Source: a virus. From it: a stretch of 64,000 bases of DNA. A model generated the notes under the pieces. It had not been told where the DNA came from. It saw nothing but the letters and a program-made list of their open reading frames with translations, and did not search any database. The position numbers and the translations under genes were made by a program. Where the stretch lies: the IMG/VR virus record IMGVR_UViG_3300044511_000202, positions 1 through 64,000 of that record, one strand, 5' to 3'. Below, piece after piece: positions 5,870 to 14,202 of this stretch (position 1 is the stretch's first letter; every line of letters starts with the position of its first letter).

Positions 5870-7672
5870 AAGCCTCGCCGGGGAAATCCCAACTGGAAGC
5901 CCGGCACGTCGGGGAACCCGAAGGGGCGCCCGCCGAAGGCGCGCCAGGACGCGGAGCCCGGAGCCGCGCGCTACGTGGAGGACTCGAGCTTCCACCGCGA
6001 CGGGTGGATCGACTTCCTCACGGGCATCGGTCAGAAGGGGACGGACAAGCGACTCGGGACGGGGTTCTACGCCGACGTCGTGGACTACGTCCAGGCCCGC
6101 GAGCTGTGGCGCGGCGATCCGCTCGCAGCGCGCATCGTGGAGGCCGTACCCGACGACATGCTCCGCGTACCGTTCGAGTTCTGCGTCCCGGAGGATGCGG
6201 AAGGCAACGATGACGTTTTCGGCACCGAGCTTACGAAGCGCGTCGGGGCGGAGTGGAAGCGCCTCAAGCTCGTGGAGAAGCTGCACCAGGCGCTCTGCTA
6301 CCAGCGAGCGTACGGTGGCGGCGCGATCCTGATCGGCGCGAACGACGGCTCCACCGACCTGTCCGCGCCGCTGCGCCCGGAGGCCGTGTTCGAGGTGGAG
6401 TGGCTCACCGTGCTCGAGCCCCGGGAGATCCAGCCGATCGAGTGGTACACGAACCCGGCCGCGGCCGGGTTCGGCTCGCCCGAGATCTTCCTCGTCACTC
6501 CGCTGATCACCGGCGCCCCGAAGGTCGGGGTACCCATGATGACGGCGGTACGCGTGCACGAGTCGCGGCTCGCCGTGTTCGACGGCGTGCGCGTCACGCG
6601 CGAGCACCTCATGGGGACGTTCGGCCTCTGGGGTGACTCGATCCTCACGCGCGTGCAGAACGTACTCCGGGACTTCAATCTCTCGTGGGCGGCGGCCGGC
6701 AACCTCGTGACGGACTTCTCGGCCGCGGTTCTGAAGATCGATGGCCTGGCGCGCATGATGGAGAAGAAGGACCGCGAGCTTTTCCAGGCGCGCATGGCCG
6801 GCGTGGCGATGAGCATGAGCGTCGCGCGCGCCGTGCTGATCGACAAGAACGAGGAGTACAAGCGCGAGCAGACGCCGGTGAGCGGGCTCCCCGAGCTGCT
6901 CACCCTGTTCTGCAAGCTCCTCGCCGCGGCGGCGGGCGTACCGGTGAGCGTGCTCTTCGGTGAGAGCCCGGGCGGCATCAACGCGTCCGGCGCGAGCGGC
7001 GACCAGATGCGCCTCTACTACGACCGGGTAGCAGCCCAGCAGGTGAAGGAGCTGGAACCCCCGATCCGCAAGATCACCGAGGTGATCCTCTCCGCGATCG
7101 GCGGCGAGCCCGTGGACTGGAGCGTGGGGTTCGGCCCGCTCTGGACCCCCTCCCAGAAGGAGGAGATCGAGACCCGCAAGATCCAGATGGAGATTGACCG
7201 GGGGTACTTCGACATGGGCGGCCTGGACGGGCAGACGATCGTGCGGGCTCGATTCGGCGGCAAGAGCTACTCGTACGAGACTCGCCTCCCGAAGGGTAGC
7301 GACGAACCCTCTCTCCCGCCGACGGACGAAGAGCGCGCGGAGTACGAGGCAGGCCTCCCGGGCGCGAGTGCGGGCGCGCCCGAAGACAAGGCGAAGGAGG
7401 GTCTCAACGGCGCGCAGATCTCCAGCATGGTGGAGGTGGTGTCGGCGGTGAACGAGAAGAAGATCTCCCGCGAGTCGGGCGTGGCGATCCTCATGCGCGC
7501 GTTCGACATGCCGCGGGAGGAGGCCGAGGCGATGGTGGGCCCGAAGGAGTTCGAGCCCGCGCCACCCGCCGCACCGCCACCGTTCGGGCGCCCGAGCGCC
7601 GACCCCTCGCCACCGGCGGAGGGTGAGGAGGAGGAACCGGAGGGTGAGGAGGAACCGGAGGGCGGCGCGTGA
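5849..7672 (+). CDS. Portal protein (DUF1073 type)
   Basis: Portal of the DUF1073/Mu gp29-like group, 607 residues: the dodecameric ring through which DNA enters the head and to which neck proteins attach. Typical signatures are the LWRGDPLAARIVE and DMLRVPFEF region near residues 90-115 and the SVLFGESPGGINASG segment near 365, followed by QMRLYYDRVAAQQ. Residues 10-30 (GNPNWKPGTSGNPKGRPPK) form a DUF5681-type motif normally seen at the start of small terminases and also present in this phage's own small terminase. The C-terminus is acidic and low-complexity (Pro/Glu). The start ATG lies in the loop of a perfect inverted repeat. Confidence 0.93.
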   Translation: MARRTNSKPRRGNPNWKPGTSGNPKGRPPKARQDAEPGAARYVEDSSFHRDGWIDFLTGIGQKGTDKRLGTGFYADVVDYVQARELWRGDPLAARIVEAVPDDMLRVPFEFCVPEDAEGNDDVFGTELTKRVGAEWKRLKLVEKLHQALCYQRAYGGGAILIGANDGSTDLSAPLRPEAVFEVEWLTVLEPREIQPIEWYTNPAAAGFGSPEIFLVTPLITGAPKVGVPMMTAVRVHESRLAVFDGVRVTREHLMGTFGLWGDSILTRVQNVLRDFNLSWAAAGNLVTDFSAAVLKIDGLARMMEKKDRELFQARMAGVAMSMSVARAVLIDKNEEYKREQTPVSGLPELLTLFCKLLAAAAGVPVSVLFGESPGGINASGASGDQMRLYYDRVAAQQVKELEPPIRKITEVILSAIGGEPVDWSVGFGPLWTPSQKEEIETRKIQMEIDRGYFDMGGLDGQTIVRARFGGKSYSYETRLPKGSDEPSLPPTDEERAEYEAGLPGASAGAPEDKAKEGLNGAQISSMVEVVSAVNEKKISRESGVAILMRAFDMPREEAEAMVGPKEFEPAPPAAPPPFGRPSADPSPPAEGEEEEPEGEEEPEGGA

Positions 7673-8562
7673 TCCTCGGCTCCGCGAAGGCGCGCACCAT
7701 CGCGCTCGTCAAGGCGCATCGCCACGTGGGCGGCGCGAAGGGGAGGCGCCGCAACATCCCGCGCCAGCGCTACCCGCTCGCGATCGAGGCGGCGATGGCG
7801 CGAGCGATCGCGGCCATGTTCTCGCGCGCGACCGTGCGCGCCGCGTACCAGCCGCTCCTCGATCAGCTCCCCCAGATCTTCGCGGAGGCGCGCGCGTTCG
7901 AGCGGCGGGACGCGGACCCGCGGAAGAAGGTGCGGGACTTCTCGGCGAAGGTGCGGCGAGAGTTTCACCAGCGCGTGACGCGCGACGCGGTGGCGAGCAT
8001 GTCTCGCCAGTTCGCCACCCAGGTGAGCGCCTACAACCGAGCCCAGCTCGATCGCCAGTCGCGCGCGGCGCTCGGCACGGAGGTGGCCTTCTCGGACTCG
8101 AAGCTCGAGGCGCGCGTGGAGGCGTGGGTGGAGGCGAACGTCGCGCGCATCACCGACATCACCGACGAGATGTCGCGGCGCGTGGAGCGCGTCATCATCG
8201 CGGCGGTGGGCGCGGGCGCGGCGGCGGAGGCCCTCCTCGGCGAGCGGCTGGACAAGGAGTTCGGGTTCGGTGAGCGCCGAGCCGAGCTGATCGCCCAGGA
8301 TCAGCTCGGCTCCCTGTACGGGCAGTTCAACCGCGATCGCCAGCGAAGCGTGGGGGTGCGCTCGTACATCTGGCGCACGATGGGTGACGATCGCGTGCGC
8401 GACGAGCACGAGGCGATCGAAGGTGAAGAGTTCACGTGGGACGAGGGCCATCCCGTGGAGGGCCACCCCGGCGAACCCATCGCGTGCCGCTGCACGGCGG
8501 AGCCCGTGTATGAGGAGATCCAGGACGATCTCGACGAGGAAGAGGAGGAGGCCGACGAATGA
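7669..8562 (+). CDS. Phage head morphogenesis protein (SPP1 gp7/Mu F family)
   Basis: A minor head protein of 297 residues beginning at a GTG overlapping the portal stop. Residues ~215-290 carry the family signature: AQDQLGSLYGQFNRDRQ, then WRTMGDDRVRDEHEAIEG, and PGEPIACRCTAEPV. The preceding part is a long basic helical region. Members bind the portal or packaged DNA at assembly and may be ejected. Acidic C-terminus (DLDEEEEEADE). Position directly after portal is the usual one. Confidence 0.92.
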   Translation: MILGSAKARTIALVKAHRHVGGAKGRRRNIPRQRYPLAIEAAMARAIAAMFSRATVRAAYQPLLDQLPQIFAEARAFERRDADPRKKVRDFSAKVRREFHQRVTRDAVASMSRQFATQVSAYNRAQLDRQSRAALGTEVAFSDSKLEARVEAWVEANVARITDITDEMSRRVERVIIAAVGAGAAAEALLGERLDKEFGFGERRAELIAQDQLGSLYGQFNRDRQRSVGVRSYIWRTMGDDRVRDEHEAIEGEEFTWDEGHPVEGHPGEPIACRCTAEPVYEEIQDDLDEEEEEADE

Positions 8563-8735
8563 AGGAGCGTCCCGCCCACGCGACCGAACCCGTCGACGAA
8601 CCCGATCGCACGCTGTGCGGTCACTACCTGGAGCGACCCGCCCACCTGGAGGCCCTGAAGATCGACGACGCGAACCCCACGTGTCGCGCGTGCCTCAGGA
8701 TCATCGGCGCGCGCCTTCGGGGGAGCGCGCCGTGA
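8559..8735 (+). CDS. Small zinc-ribbon-like protein, 58 aa
   Basis: ATGA overlap with the gp7-like gene and GTGA overlap with the next gene show it is translated. CGH at residues 20-22 and CRAC at 42-45 could form a single treble-clef-like zinc site. Unknown role in the head region. Confidence 0.7.
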   Translation: MKERPAHATEPVDEPDRTLCGHYLERPAHLEALKIDDANPTCRACLRIIGARLRGSAP

Positions 8736-8992
8736 GCTTCGCTCTCGCGGCAGTGGCGGCTGCGACGTGCGCCGGGCTGCTGGACTACGCGCTCGCTCGC
8801 TACAACCTCGCGCTGCGAGACGGTCACCACCATCGCGCGGGGGTGTGGAGCGTCGCGGTGGCGCTGCTCGCCGGGTTCGGCGTTCTCGCGCTCGTCGGTG
8901 AGCCGTGGATCCTCCTGCCCCAGTGCGCGGGGTACTACGCGGGGACTCGACTCGGCGCGAGGGCCCACGAGCGGCGCCAACCGGAGGTGTGA
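8732..8992 (+). CDS. Small membrane protein, 86 aa
   Basis: GTG start overlapping the upstream stop. It has a hydrophobic N-terminal segment (SFALAAVAAATCAGLL), a His-rich link (DGHHHRAG) and two further hydrophobic segments (WSVAVALLAGFGVLALVG and the following WILLPQCAGYYAG), so two or three membrane spans. Membrane proteins inside a head operon are unusual; it could be a superinfection-exclusion or holin-like protein, but nothing proves it. Confidence 0.65.
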   Translation: MSFALAAVAAATCAGLLDYALARYNLALRDGHHHRAGVWSVAVALLAGFGVLALVGEPWILLPQCAGYYAGTRLGARAHERRQPEV

Positions 8993-9012
8993 CAGGGTGG
9001 CTCAGCGGCATC

Positions 9013-9021
9013 TGCTACGCT
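9013..9021 (+). promoter_or_regulatory. TGCTANNCT box before the protease/scaffold gene
   Basis: TGCTACGCT ends 12 nt before the ATG at 9034. It has the form of an extended -10 promoter element and belongs to a set of similar boxes before rightward genes. No clear -35. Confidence 0.45.
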
Positions 9022-9033
9022 TGAGGCTCAAGC

Positions 9034-10242
9034 ATGGCGTTTCGAGTTGACATCGGCTCCCCCCTCCGTCCCGCGAAGTACCTCGCGGACGGAGGGGCCC
9101 GCTTTGACGCGATCCTCACCCGAGCTGGTGTGTTCACCTACTGGGTGGACGGCAAGCCGTTCCTGGAGTTTCGTCCCGAGTCGGAGGTGTTCGACGCGGA
9201 GAGCATGGCCTCATTCGAGGCGCTCCCCGCGACTGACGATCATCCGGCGGAGGGCGGGGTCACCCCGCAGAACCGCGACGCGCTGAAGCGCGGCCGGGTG
9301 GGTGACACCGTCAAGCGCGATGCGCTGAACATGGTGGGTGCGCTCATCATCGATGATGCGGGACTGCTCGCGAAGATCAGGGCCGGCAAGGTCGAGGTGT
9401 CGTGCGGGTACACGTGCGATCTCGAGCTGAAGCCCGGCGAGTGGAACGGCATCCGATACGACGCCGTCCAGCGGAACATCCGCGGTAACCACGTCGCGAT
9501 CGTGGACCGCGGTCGAGCCGGAAACGCGCGGGTGCGCGTCGACGGTCACCAGTGCGAGGACGTGCCCGAGGCGCGGGCGGCCGAGCCTTCACCCCCGAAG
9601 AGCGCCCAGAGGACCGACAACATGCAACTGGAAGAGCTGCTGAAGAAGCTCGGTGAGGTGACGGCGGACGGCGAGAAGCAGCGCCACCGCGCAGACACCG
9701 CCACCGCAGAGCGCGATGCTGCTCGGGCGGAGCGCGACGCCGCGCGCGCCCAGCTCGACACCATGAGGGCCGAGCGCGACACGGCGAAGAAGGACGCCGA
9801 GGACGCCGCGAAGGCTCGCGAGGACGCCGCGAAGGACGGTCCCGAGCGCGCGCGCGAGAGCGCGAAGACGATCGCGAAGGGCGTGGTGATGCTCGGCGCG
9901 GACGCGAAGATCAAGATCGACGGAAAGGACGTCGACATCTTCGACGCCGACCCGCACGCGATCCGCCTCGCCGCGATCCAGAAGATCCACAAGGTGGACT
10001 GCTCGAAGGAGAGCGAGGCGTACGTCAGGGTCCGCTTCGATCTCGCGTTCGACACGCTCGACAAGTCGCGGGCGGCGCTCGACGCCGCGCGCGTCGTCGC
10101 CGAGCCGACCCCGCGCGTCGACGGTGACGGCAAGGCTGCGCCGTCGAACGGCGACGCGTACACCCGCGAGAACGAGGCCCGCAAGAAGATGAACAAGCGC
10201 CACCAGGACGCCTGGAAGGCCGACGACGAAGGGAAGGAGTAG
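9034..10242 (+). CDS. Prohead protease (DUF2213) fused to scaffold domain
   Basis: 402 residues. The first ~185 match the DUF2213 head-maturation protease group: FLEFRPESEVFDAESMASFE, ALPATDDHPAEGG (His of the active site) and RGNHVAIVDRGRAGNARV (catalytic Ser/His region). From ~195 onward a long, highly charged coiled coil (repeated ERDAAR, AEDAAKARED) acts as scaffold, ending with a helical domain. Protease and scaffold are thus one polypeptide, as in many phages of this type. It would cleave itself and capsid proteins during head assembly. Confidence 0.9.
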   Translation: MAFRVDIGSPLRPAKYLADGGARFDAILTRAGVFTYWVDGKPFLEFRPESEVFDAESMASFEALPATDDHPAEGGVTPQNRDALKRGRVGDTVKRDALNMVGALIIDDAGLLAKIRAGKVEVSCGYTCDLELKPGEWNGIRYDAVQRNIRGNHVAIVDRGRAGNARVRVDGHQCEDVPEARAAEPSPPKSAQRTDNMQLEELLKKLGEVTADGEKQRHRADTATAERDAARAERDAARAQLDTMRAERDTAKKDAEDAAKAREDAAKDGPERARESAKTIAKGVVMLGADAKIKIDGKDVDIFDADPHAIRLAAIQKIHKVDCSKESEAYVRVRFDLAFDTLDKSRAALDAARVVAEPTPRVDGDGKAAPSNGDAYTRENEARKKMNKRHQDAWKADDEGKE

Positions 10243-10246
10243 ACCC

Positions 10247-10771
10247 ATGCCGGTCCAGAACACCTACAGCATCGCGCCCGCGCGCGCCGTGAACGGCCAG
10301 CTCGCCTGCCGTCGCGACAAGGCGGAGATCGACACCGCGTACAACGGTGAAGCGAGCGCCGCGATCAACTTCGGTCTCGGCGTGAAGTGGGGCTCCGCGA
10401 CGGACAAGGACTCCGTCAAGCTCCCGACCGCGGAGACCGACAAGATCCGCGGCATGACCGTGCGCCTGCACACCTACGATCCGGGTGACCAGGGCGACAT
10501 CACCGCCAGCGGCGTGTCGGCCGGGGCGAAGCTCAACATCCTCAAGGCGGGCGAGATCTTCGTCACCTGTGACACCGGGTGCGCGCCCGGTGACAAGCTG
10601 TGGATCCGCGCCGTCGGCGGCGGTGACCACGGCGGTGGCGTGCCGGAGCGCGTCGGTGCGCCCGAGAACGCGGACGACTCCACCGACATGATCGACTGCA
10701 CCGCACTCGGCGAGTGGCAGGAGTTCGCCGCGGCGGGCTCCATCGCCAAGCTCCGCGTTCGCTTCTTCTAG
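10247..10771 (+). CDS. Capsid cement/decoration protein
   Basis: 174 residues, between scaffold and major capsid genes where the structural cement protein (Gp24-like family) normally sits. Mostly beta strands. It begins MPVQNTYSIAPARAVNGQLA, a typical N-terminal pattern of that group, and contains the barrel-like segment LNILKAGEIFVTCDTGCAPGD. It would stabilise the expanded capsid. A five-base gap from the scaffold gene suggests co-transcription. Confidence 0.82.
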   Translation: MPVQNTYSIAPARAVNGQLACRRDKAEIDTAYNGEASAAINFGLGVKWGSATDKDSVKLPTAETDKIRGMTVRLHTYDPGDQGDITASGVSAGAKLNILKAGEIFVTCDTGCAPGDKLWIRAVGGGDHGGGVPERVGAPENADDSTDMIDCTALGEWQEFAAAGSIAKLRVRFF

Positions 10772-10788
10772 GAAAGGGACCCAGCACC

Positions 10789-11751
10789 ATGAACGCCTAC
10801 CACCTGGACGGACTCGAGCGAGCGGACGCAAACCTCGCCGCGTTCTTCTCCAAGCAGCTGGAGCAGATCCGCCCCGAGCTGTACGAAGTCAAGTTCCCCG
10901 AGCTGAAGGGGCGCCTCATGGTGCCCGTCAACAACAACGTGCACCCGGGCGCCAGCTCGGTGACCACGCGCTCGATCTCCGAAGTCGGTGAGGCCGACTG
11001 GGTCGAGGATCTCGCCGACGACGCGCCCGAAGTCGAGGTGACCGGCGGCTCGGAGGACAATATCAAGATGAAGACGATCCAGGGTGCCTACGGCTGGCAC
11101 CTCCAGGAGGCGCGCTCGGCGGCCTTCGCGGGGATCGATCTCTCGCCGCGCAAGGCGCGCGCGTGTCGCCAGGCGATCGAGCGCAAGATCGACCAGTCGC
11201 TCCTCGTCGGCGCGACGATCGGCAGCACCGTGCTCCAGGGCCTCTTCTCGCTGACCGGCTCGCAGGCGGTACTCTCGTACGCCCCGACGGTCCTCACGTT
11301 CGAGGACGAGGACTCTGACGCGATCTACGGCGCGCTGATGGACTTCGTGAACAACATCTACGTTGCCTCGAAGGAGATCGAGGTGCCTGACACCATGGTC
11401 CTCCCGACCACGACGAAGATGCTCCTCAAGTCGCGCCGCATGGGCGACGCGAACAACATGTCCGTCCTGGACTACTTCCTGGCGTCGAACGAGTTCATCA
11501 AGACGGTGCACACGTCGCACTACCTGGAGCAGGGCGCCAGCGGTTCGACGCTCGGCCACGGCGGCTCGCCGTCGGTCAAGCGCATCGTCGCCTACCGGAA
11601 GGACCCCGACATCCTCGAAGGCTGGGTGAACGAGTTCGAGCAGCTCCCGCCGGAGTTCAAGTCGGCGCGCGTGCTGACGACGTGCCTCGCTCGCAGCGGT
11701 GGCGTGCAGGCTCACCGCCCGAAGGCGATCAGCTACTACGACGGTTGCTAG
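10789..11751 (+). CDS. Major capsid protein (DUF2184-like)
   Basis: 320 residues, starting at the ATG behind GGAAAGGG. Likely HK97-fold major capsid protein: N-terminal helix, then YEVKFPELKGRLMVPVNNNV (typical of DUF2184 coat proteins), a VGEADWVEDLADDAPEV E-loop-like part, a central helix with RKARACRQAIERKIDQSLL, and the DTMVLPTTTKMLL segment of the P/A domains. Followed directly by a GC hairpin and the tRNA-like element. Confidence 0.92.
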   Translation: MNAYHLDGLERADANLAAFFSKQLEQIRPELYEVKFPELKGRLMVPVNNNVHPGASSVTTRSISEVGEADWVEDLADDAPEVEVTGGSEDNIKMKTIQGAYGWHLQEARSAAFAGIDLSPRKARACRQAIERKIDQSLLVGATIGSTVLQGLFSLTGSQAVLSYAPTVLTFEDEDSDAIYGALMDFVNNIYVASKEIEVPDTMVLPTTTKMLLKSRRMGDANNMSVLDYFLASNEFIKTVHTSHYLEQGASGSTLGHGGSPSVKRIVAYRKDPDILEGWVNEFEQLPPEFKSARVLTTCLARSGGVQAHRPKAISYYDGC

Positions 11752-11770
11752 GCCGTCGGAGCCAGCTCGG

Positions 11771-11789
11771 CACCGCCTCGCCGGCGGTG
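11771..11789 (+). terminator. GC hairpin after the major capsid gene
   Basis: CACCGCC (11771-11777) pairs with GGCGGTG (11783-11789) over a 5-nt loop, 20 nt after the capsid stop. There is no T-run, so it is more likely a 3' stabiliser or weak attenuator than a strong terminator. Confidence 0.5.
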
Positions 11790-11794
11790 TCTCG

Positions 11795-11863
11795 GTCGCT
11801 ACCTCATGGAGGAACCCGGCTCCGTAAGCCGGCGCAACGGTGGTTCGACTCCACCTAGCGGCA
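11795..11863 (+). tRNA. Degenerate tRNA-Thr(CGU)-like structure
   Basis: Acceptor arms GTCGCTA (11795-11801) and TAGCGGC (11856-11862) form 7 bp with one G-U pair. The anticodon stem CCGGC/GCCGG encloses TCCGTAA (anticodon CGT if counted normally). The T arm GGTGG/CCACC encloses TTCGACT. The discriminator is A. Loop and T arm resemble bacterial tRNA-Thr(CGU), but the D arm is shrunk to 14 nt, U33 is C, and no CCA is encoded. It is either a decayed tRNA or a structured tRNA mimic between capsid and neck genes. Confidence 0.6.
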
Positions 11864-11903
11864 CCCGGAACTTGATCAACTGCCCTGCCCTCAGGAGGAA
11901 CCC

Positions 11904-12686
11904 ATGGGCTTCGCTCGCAACAAGCGCAACCAGGATCTGATCACTCTCCGCTTCCCGTTCCCCGCCCAGGGCAAGCGCGCCACCGGTTCGATCGTCTGCG
12001 CGACGAACGCGAACATGGCGGACTCGGACTTCATCACGATCAGCGACGGCATCAACGCGCCGGTGCTGTACGAATACGACAAGAGCGCCAACGGCGTGAC
12101 GGCCGGTCGCGTGGCCGTCACTGCCGGCGGCGGCACCGCGGCCCAGACGGCGGCCAACTTCAAGACGGCCATCAACGCGAACCAACCGCTGCTCGATGTG
12201 ACCGACAACCTCGACGGCTCGCTCACGCTCGAGTCCAAGCTCCCAGGCACGTTCGCGAACGTGAGCATCACGGAGAACGTCGCGCACGCGAGCTTCACCG
12301 TCTCGGGCATGACCGGCGGCCTCGACACCGATCGCGTTCAGGCCGACATCGCGACGATCCCCTACTGGACGGCGGAGGCGGACTTCGAGGTGTTCGACGC
12401 GAAGATCTACACGCGTGACGGTCTCGCGAACAGCGCATCCGCGTTCGCCGTCATCGCCCTGAAGAAGGGCGCCACCGTGATCGCGGACTGGTCCACGGAG
12501 ACGGGCCAGGAGGGTACCCTCACCGCAGGCGCGGTGCAGGATCTGACGATGGCCACGCTGGTGGCCGATCGCCGCGGTGCCGCCGGCGACACCCTGTCGC
12601 TCGGTATCGACGTCACCCTCACCCCCAAGGTCCCCCAGGGGTACGTGGAGGTTCACCTCCGCTACCGCGGACCGGTGAGGGCGTAG
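11904..12686 (+). CDS. Structural protein with Ig-like/virion beta domain
   Basis: 260 residues, AGGAGG ribosome-binding site. Residues ~37-140 (ADSDFITISDGINAPVLYEY ... TDNLDGSLTLESK) form a domain that recurs in the next gene (ADTDYFTLAVDGITKVFEI ... TDNADGTLTLLAT). A second beta-rich domain follows. The pair lies between capsid and neck genes, suggesting head decoration or a neck-attached protein. No named family assigned. Confidence 0.75.
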   Translation: MGFARNKRNQDLITLRFPFPAQGKRATGSIVCATNANMADSDFITISDGINAPVLYEYDKSANGVTAGRVAVTAGGGTAAQTAANFKTAINANQPLLDVTDNLDGSLTLESKLPGTFANVSITENVAHASFTVSGMTGGLDTDRVQADIATIPYWTAEADFEVFDAKIYTRDGLANSASAFAVIALKKGATVIADWSTETGQEGTLTAGAVQDLTMATLVADRRGAAGDTLSLGIDVTLTPKVPQGYVEVHLRYRGPVRA

Positions 12687-12690
12687 CGCC

Positions 12691-13320
12691 GTGACCTACC
12701 CGGTGCCGAAGATCGCGGAGTCGATCCAGCTGAACGTCGCCATCGCGGAGGCCGACTTCTCGCTGGCGATGGCTCCGCAGGTGCTCTACCGGTTCAGCTC
12801 CAGCACGGCGTGCTGGATCAAGCAAGGCAAGGCGCTGCTCCTCACCGCCGTCACCAAAGCCAACTTCGCGGACACCGACTACTTCACCCTCGCGGTGGAC
12901 GGCATCACGAAGGTGTTCGAGATCGACAAGGCGGGCGACGGCCTCACTGCGGCGGGCGTGAACGCGGGGCGCATCGCGATCGACATCTCCGCCGACACCA
13001 CGGCGGCGCAGTGCGCAACTCGCATTCGCACCGCGCTACTCGCGGCCTTCACGTCGTACCTGTCGATCACCGACAACGCCGACGGTACGCTCACGCTGCT
13101 GGCCACGCGCCAGATGTCGGCGCCCGCCGACAACGTCGCGAACGCCGGGTTCAGCATCGCGGCGAGCACGCTCCTCGCAGCCTCGGCGGCGAGCGGTTCG
13201 ATGTTCGTCGCGGCGGGCGAGGTGATCATGCTGGACGGGCGCGACGGGCAGACGCTCTCCGTCATCCGGGACACGGCGGACGGCAAGGCGTCGCTCACCC
13301 CGCTGCGGTTCGTGAGGTAG
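12691..13320 (+). CDS. Structural protein, paralogous domain to preceding gene
   Basis: 209 residues, GTG start 4 nt behind the upstream stop. The N-terminal ~45 residues resemble a short strand-rich head-associated domain. From ~55 to 155 it repeats the domain of the previous protein, including FEIDKAGDGLTAAGVNAGRI, AAQCATRIRTAL and TDNADGTLTL. Probably a virion surface protein. Confidence 0.75.
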   Translation: MTYPVPKIAESIQLNVAIAEADFSLAMAPQVLYRFSSSTACWIKQGKALLLTAVTKANFADTDYFTLAVDGITKVFEIDKAGDGLTAAGVNAGRIAIDISADTTAAQCATRIRTALLAAFTSYLSITDNADGTLTLLATRQMSAPADNVANAGFSIAASTLLAASAASGSMFVAAGEVIMLDGRDGQTLSVIRDTADGKASLTPLRFVR

Positions 13321-13323
13321 CCG

Positions 13324-13728
13324 GTGGCCGACATCACGTGGGCTCAGGTGCAAGCATTCGAACCCGCTATGGCGGGGGTGGTGCTGGACGTCCAAACGAC
13401 CATCCTCGCCTACGTGAACAACCACTACGACTCCTCGATCTTCAACGGAGACGCGGAGTACGTGCTCGCCCGGATCTACCTGGCCATCCACCGCGGGTGG
13501 GGCTCGCTGGGTGGCGCCTCGGGTGCGGCCGGCGCCGTCACGGCGGAGTCGGGAGGCGGACTCTCGGTGTCGTACGCCGCGCCAGCGGGGTGGGAGCTGA
13601 ACGATCTCACCAGCTCGCAGGCGGGGCGCGCCGCGCTCTCGCTCTCGGGGACGTCACTCGCGCGCGCGTGGGTTGCGCTCGGGGACGTGCAGACGTCGTG
13701 CCCTGACGACGGGTTCGGCCAGTGGTGA
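13324..13728 (+). CDS. Head-tail connector/adaptor (DUF4054/gp6-like)
   Basis: 134 residues, GTG start. The helical N-terminus and the YVLARIYLAIHRGW segment with a flexible Gly/Ala stretch, followed by SYAAPAGWELNDLTSSQAGR, are typical of adaptor proteins that bind under the portal. Its position before the gp10-like and neck genes supports this. The family name is from the pattern only. Confidence 0.72.
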   Translation: MADITWAQVQAFEPAMAGVVLDVQTTILAYVNNHYDSSIFNGDAEYVLARIYLAIHRGWGSLGGASGAAGAVTAESGGGLSVSYAAPAGWELNDLTSSQAGRAALSLSGTSLARAWVALGDVQTSCPDDGFGQW

Positions 13729-13731
13729 ACC

Positions 13732-14202
13732 GTGCGGCCCACCTTCGACGTCAAGATCGTTGACGAGAAGTGGCGCGGTGTGCTCGCGCGCATTCGCCAC
13801 GCGCGGAGCGGGCTTGCGGTCAAGGTCGGCATCCCCGAAGGTGTGGCTCACCCGGACGCCGACATCACGATCGCGGAGATCGGCGCCATCCATGAGTACG
13901 GATCGGCGAAGGCGAAGATCCCGCGGCGCTCGTGGCTCGCGCGCACGTTCAAGCGCGCCGATCGCGATCTGAAGTCGCAGATGCGAACGCTGGCAACGGC
14001 CGTCACTGCTGGGCGCGCGAGTCCGAGCATGGCGCTGGCGCAGCTCGGCCAGTGGGCCGTCGAGGCGGTCCGGCGAAGTATCTACATGAACATCCCGCCC
14101 CCGCTCACGGAGTATACTGTGCGGAGGAAGGGGCACCGGCTCGCGCTCGTCGACAGCGGCGCGCTCATCCGAGCGATCACCTGGTTCCGGGAGGCATCGT
14201 GA
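13732..14202 (+). CDS. Tail completion/neck protein (HK97 gp10-like)
   Basis: 156 residues, GTG start. Has the motif of gp10/virion-morphogenesis proteins: KVGIPEGVAHPDADITIAE, then IGAIHEYGSAKAKIPRRSWL, and a C-terminal LVDSGALIRAITW. These proteins bridge head connector and tail. Overlaps the next gene by GTGA. Confidence 0.82.
   Translation: MRPTFDVKIVDEKWRGVLARIRHARSGLAVKVGIPEGVAHPDADITIAEIGAIHEYGSAKAKIPRRSWLARTFKRADRDLKSQMRTLATAVTAGRASPSMALAQLGQWAVEAVRRSIYMNIPPPLTEYTVRRKGHRLALVDSGALIRAITWFREAS

Noticed and set aside
11795-11863. A normal functional tRNA
   Set aside because: The D arm is too short, U33 is replaced and no CCA is encoded; called tRNA-like only.
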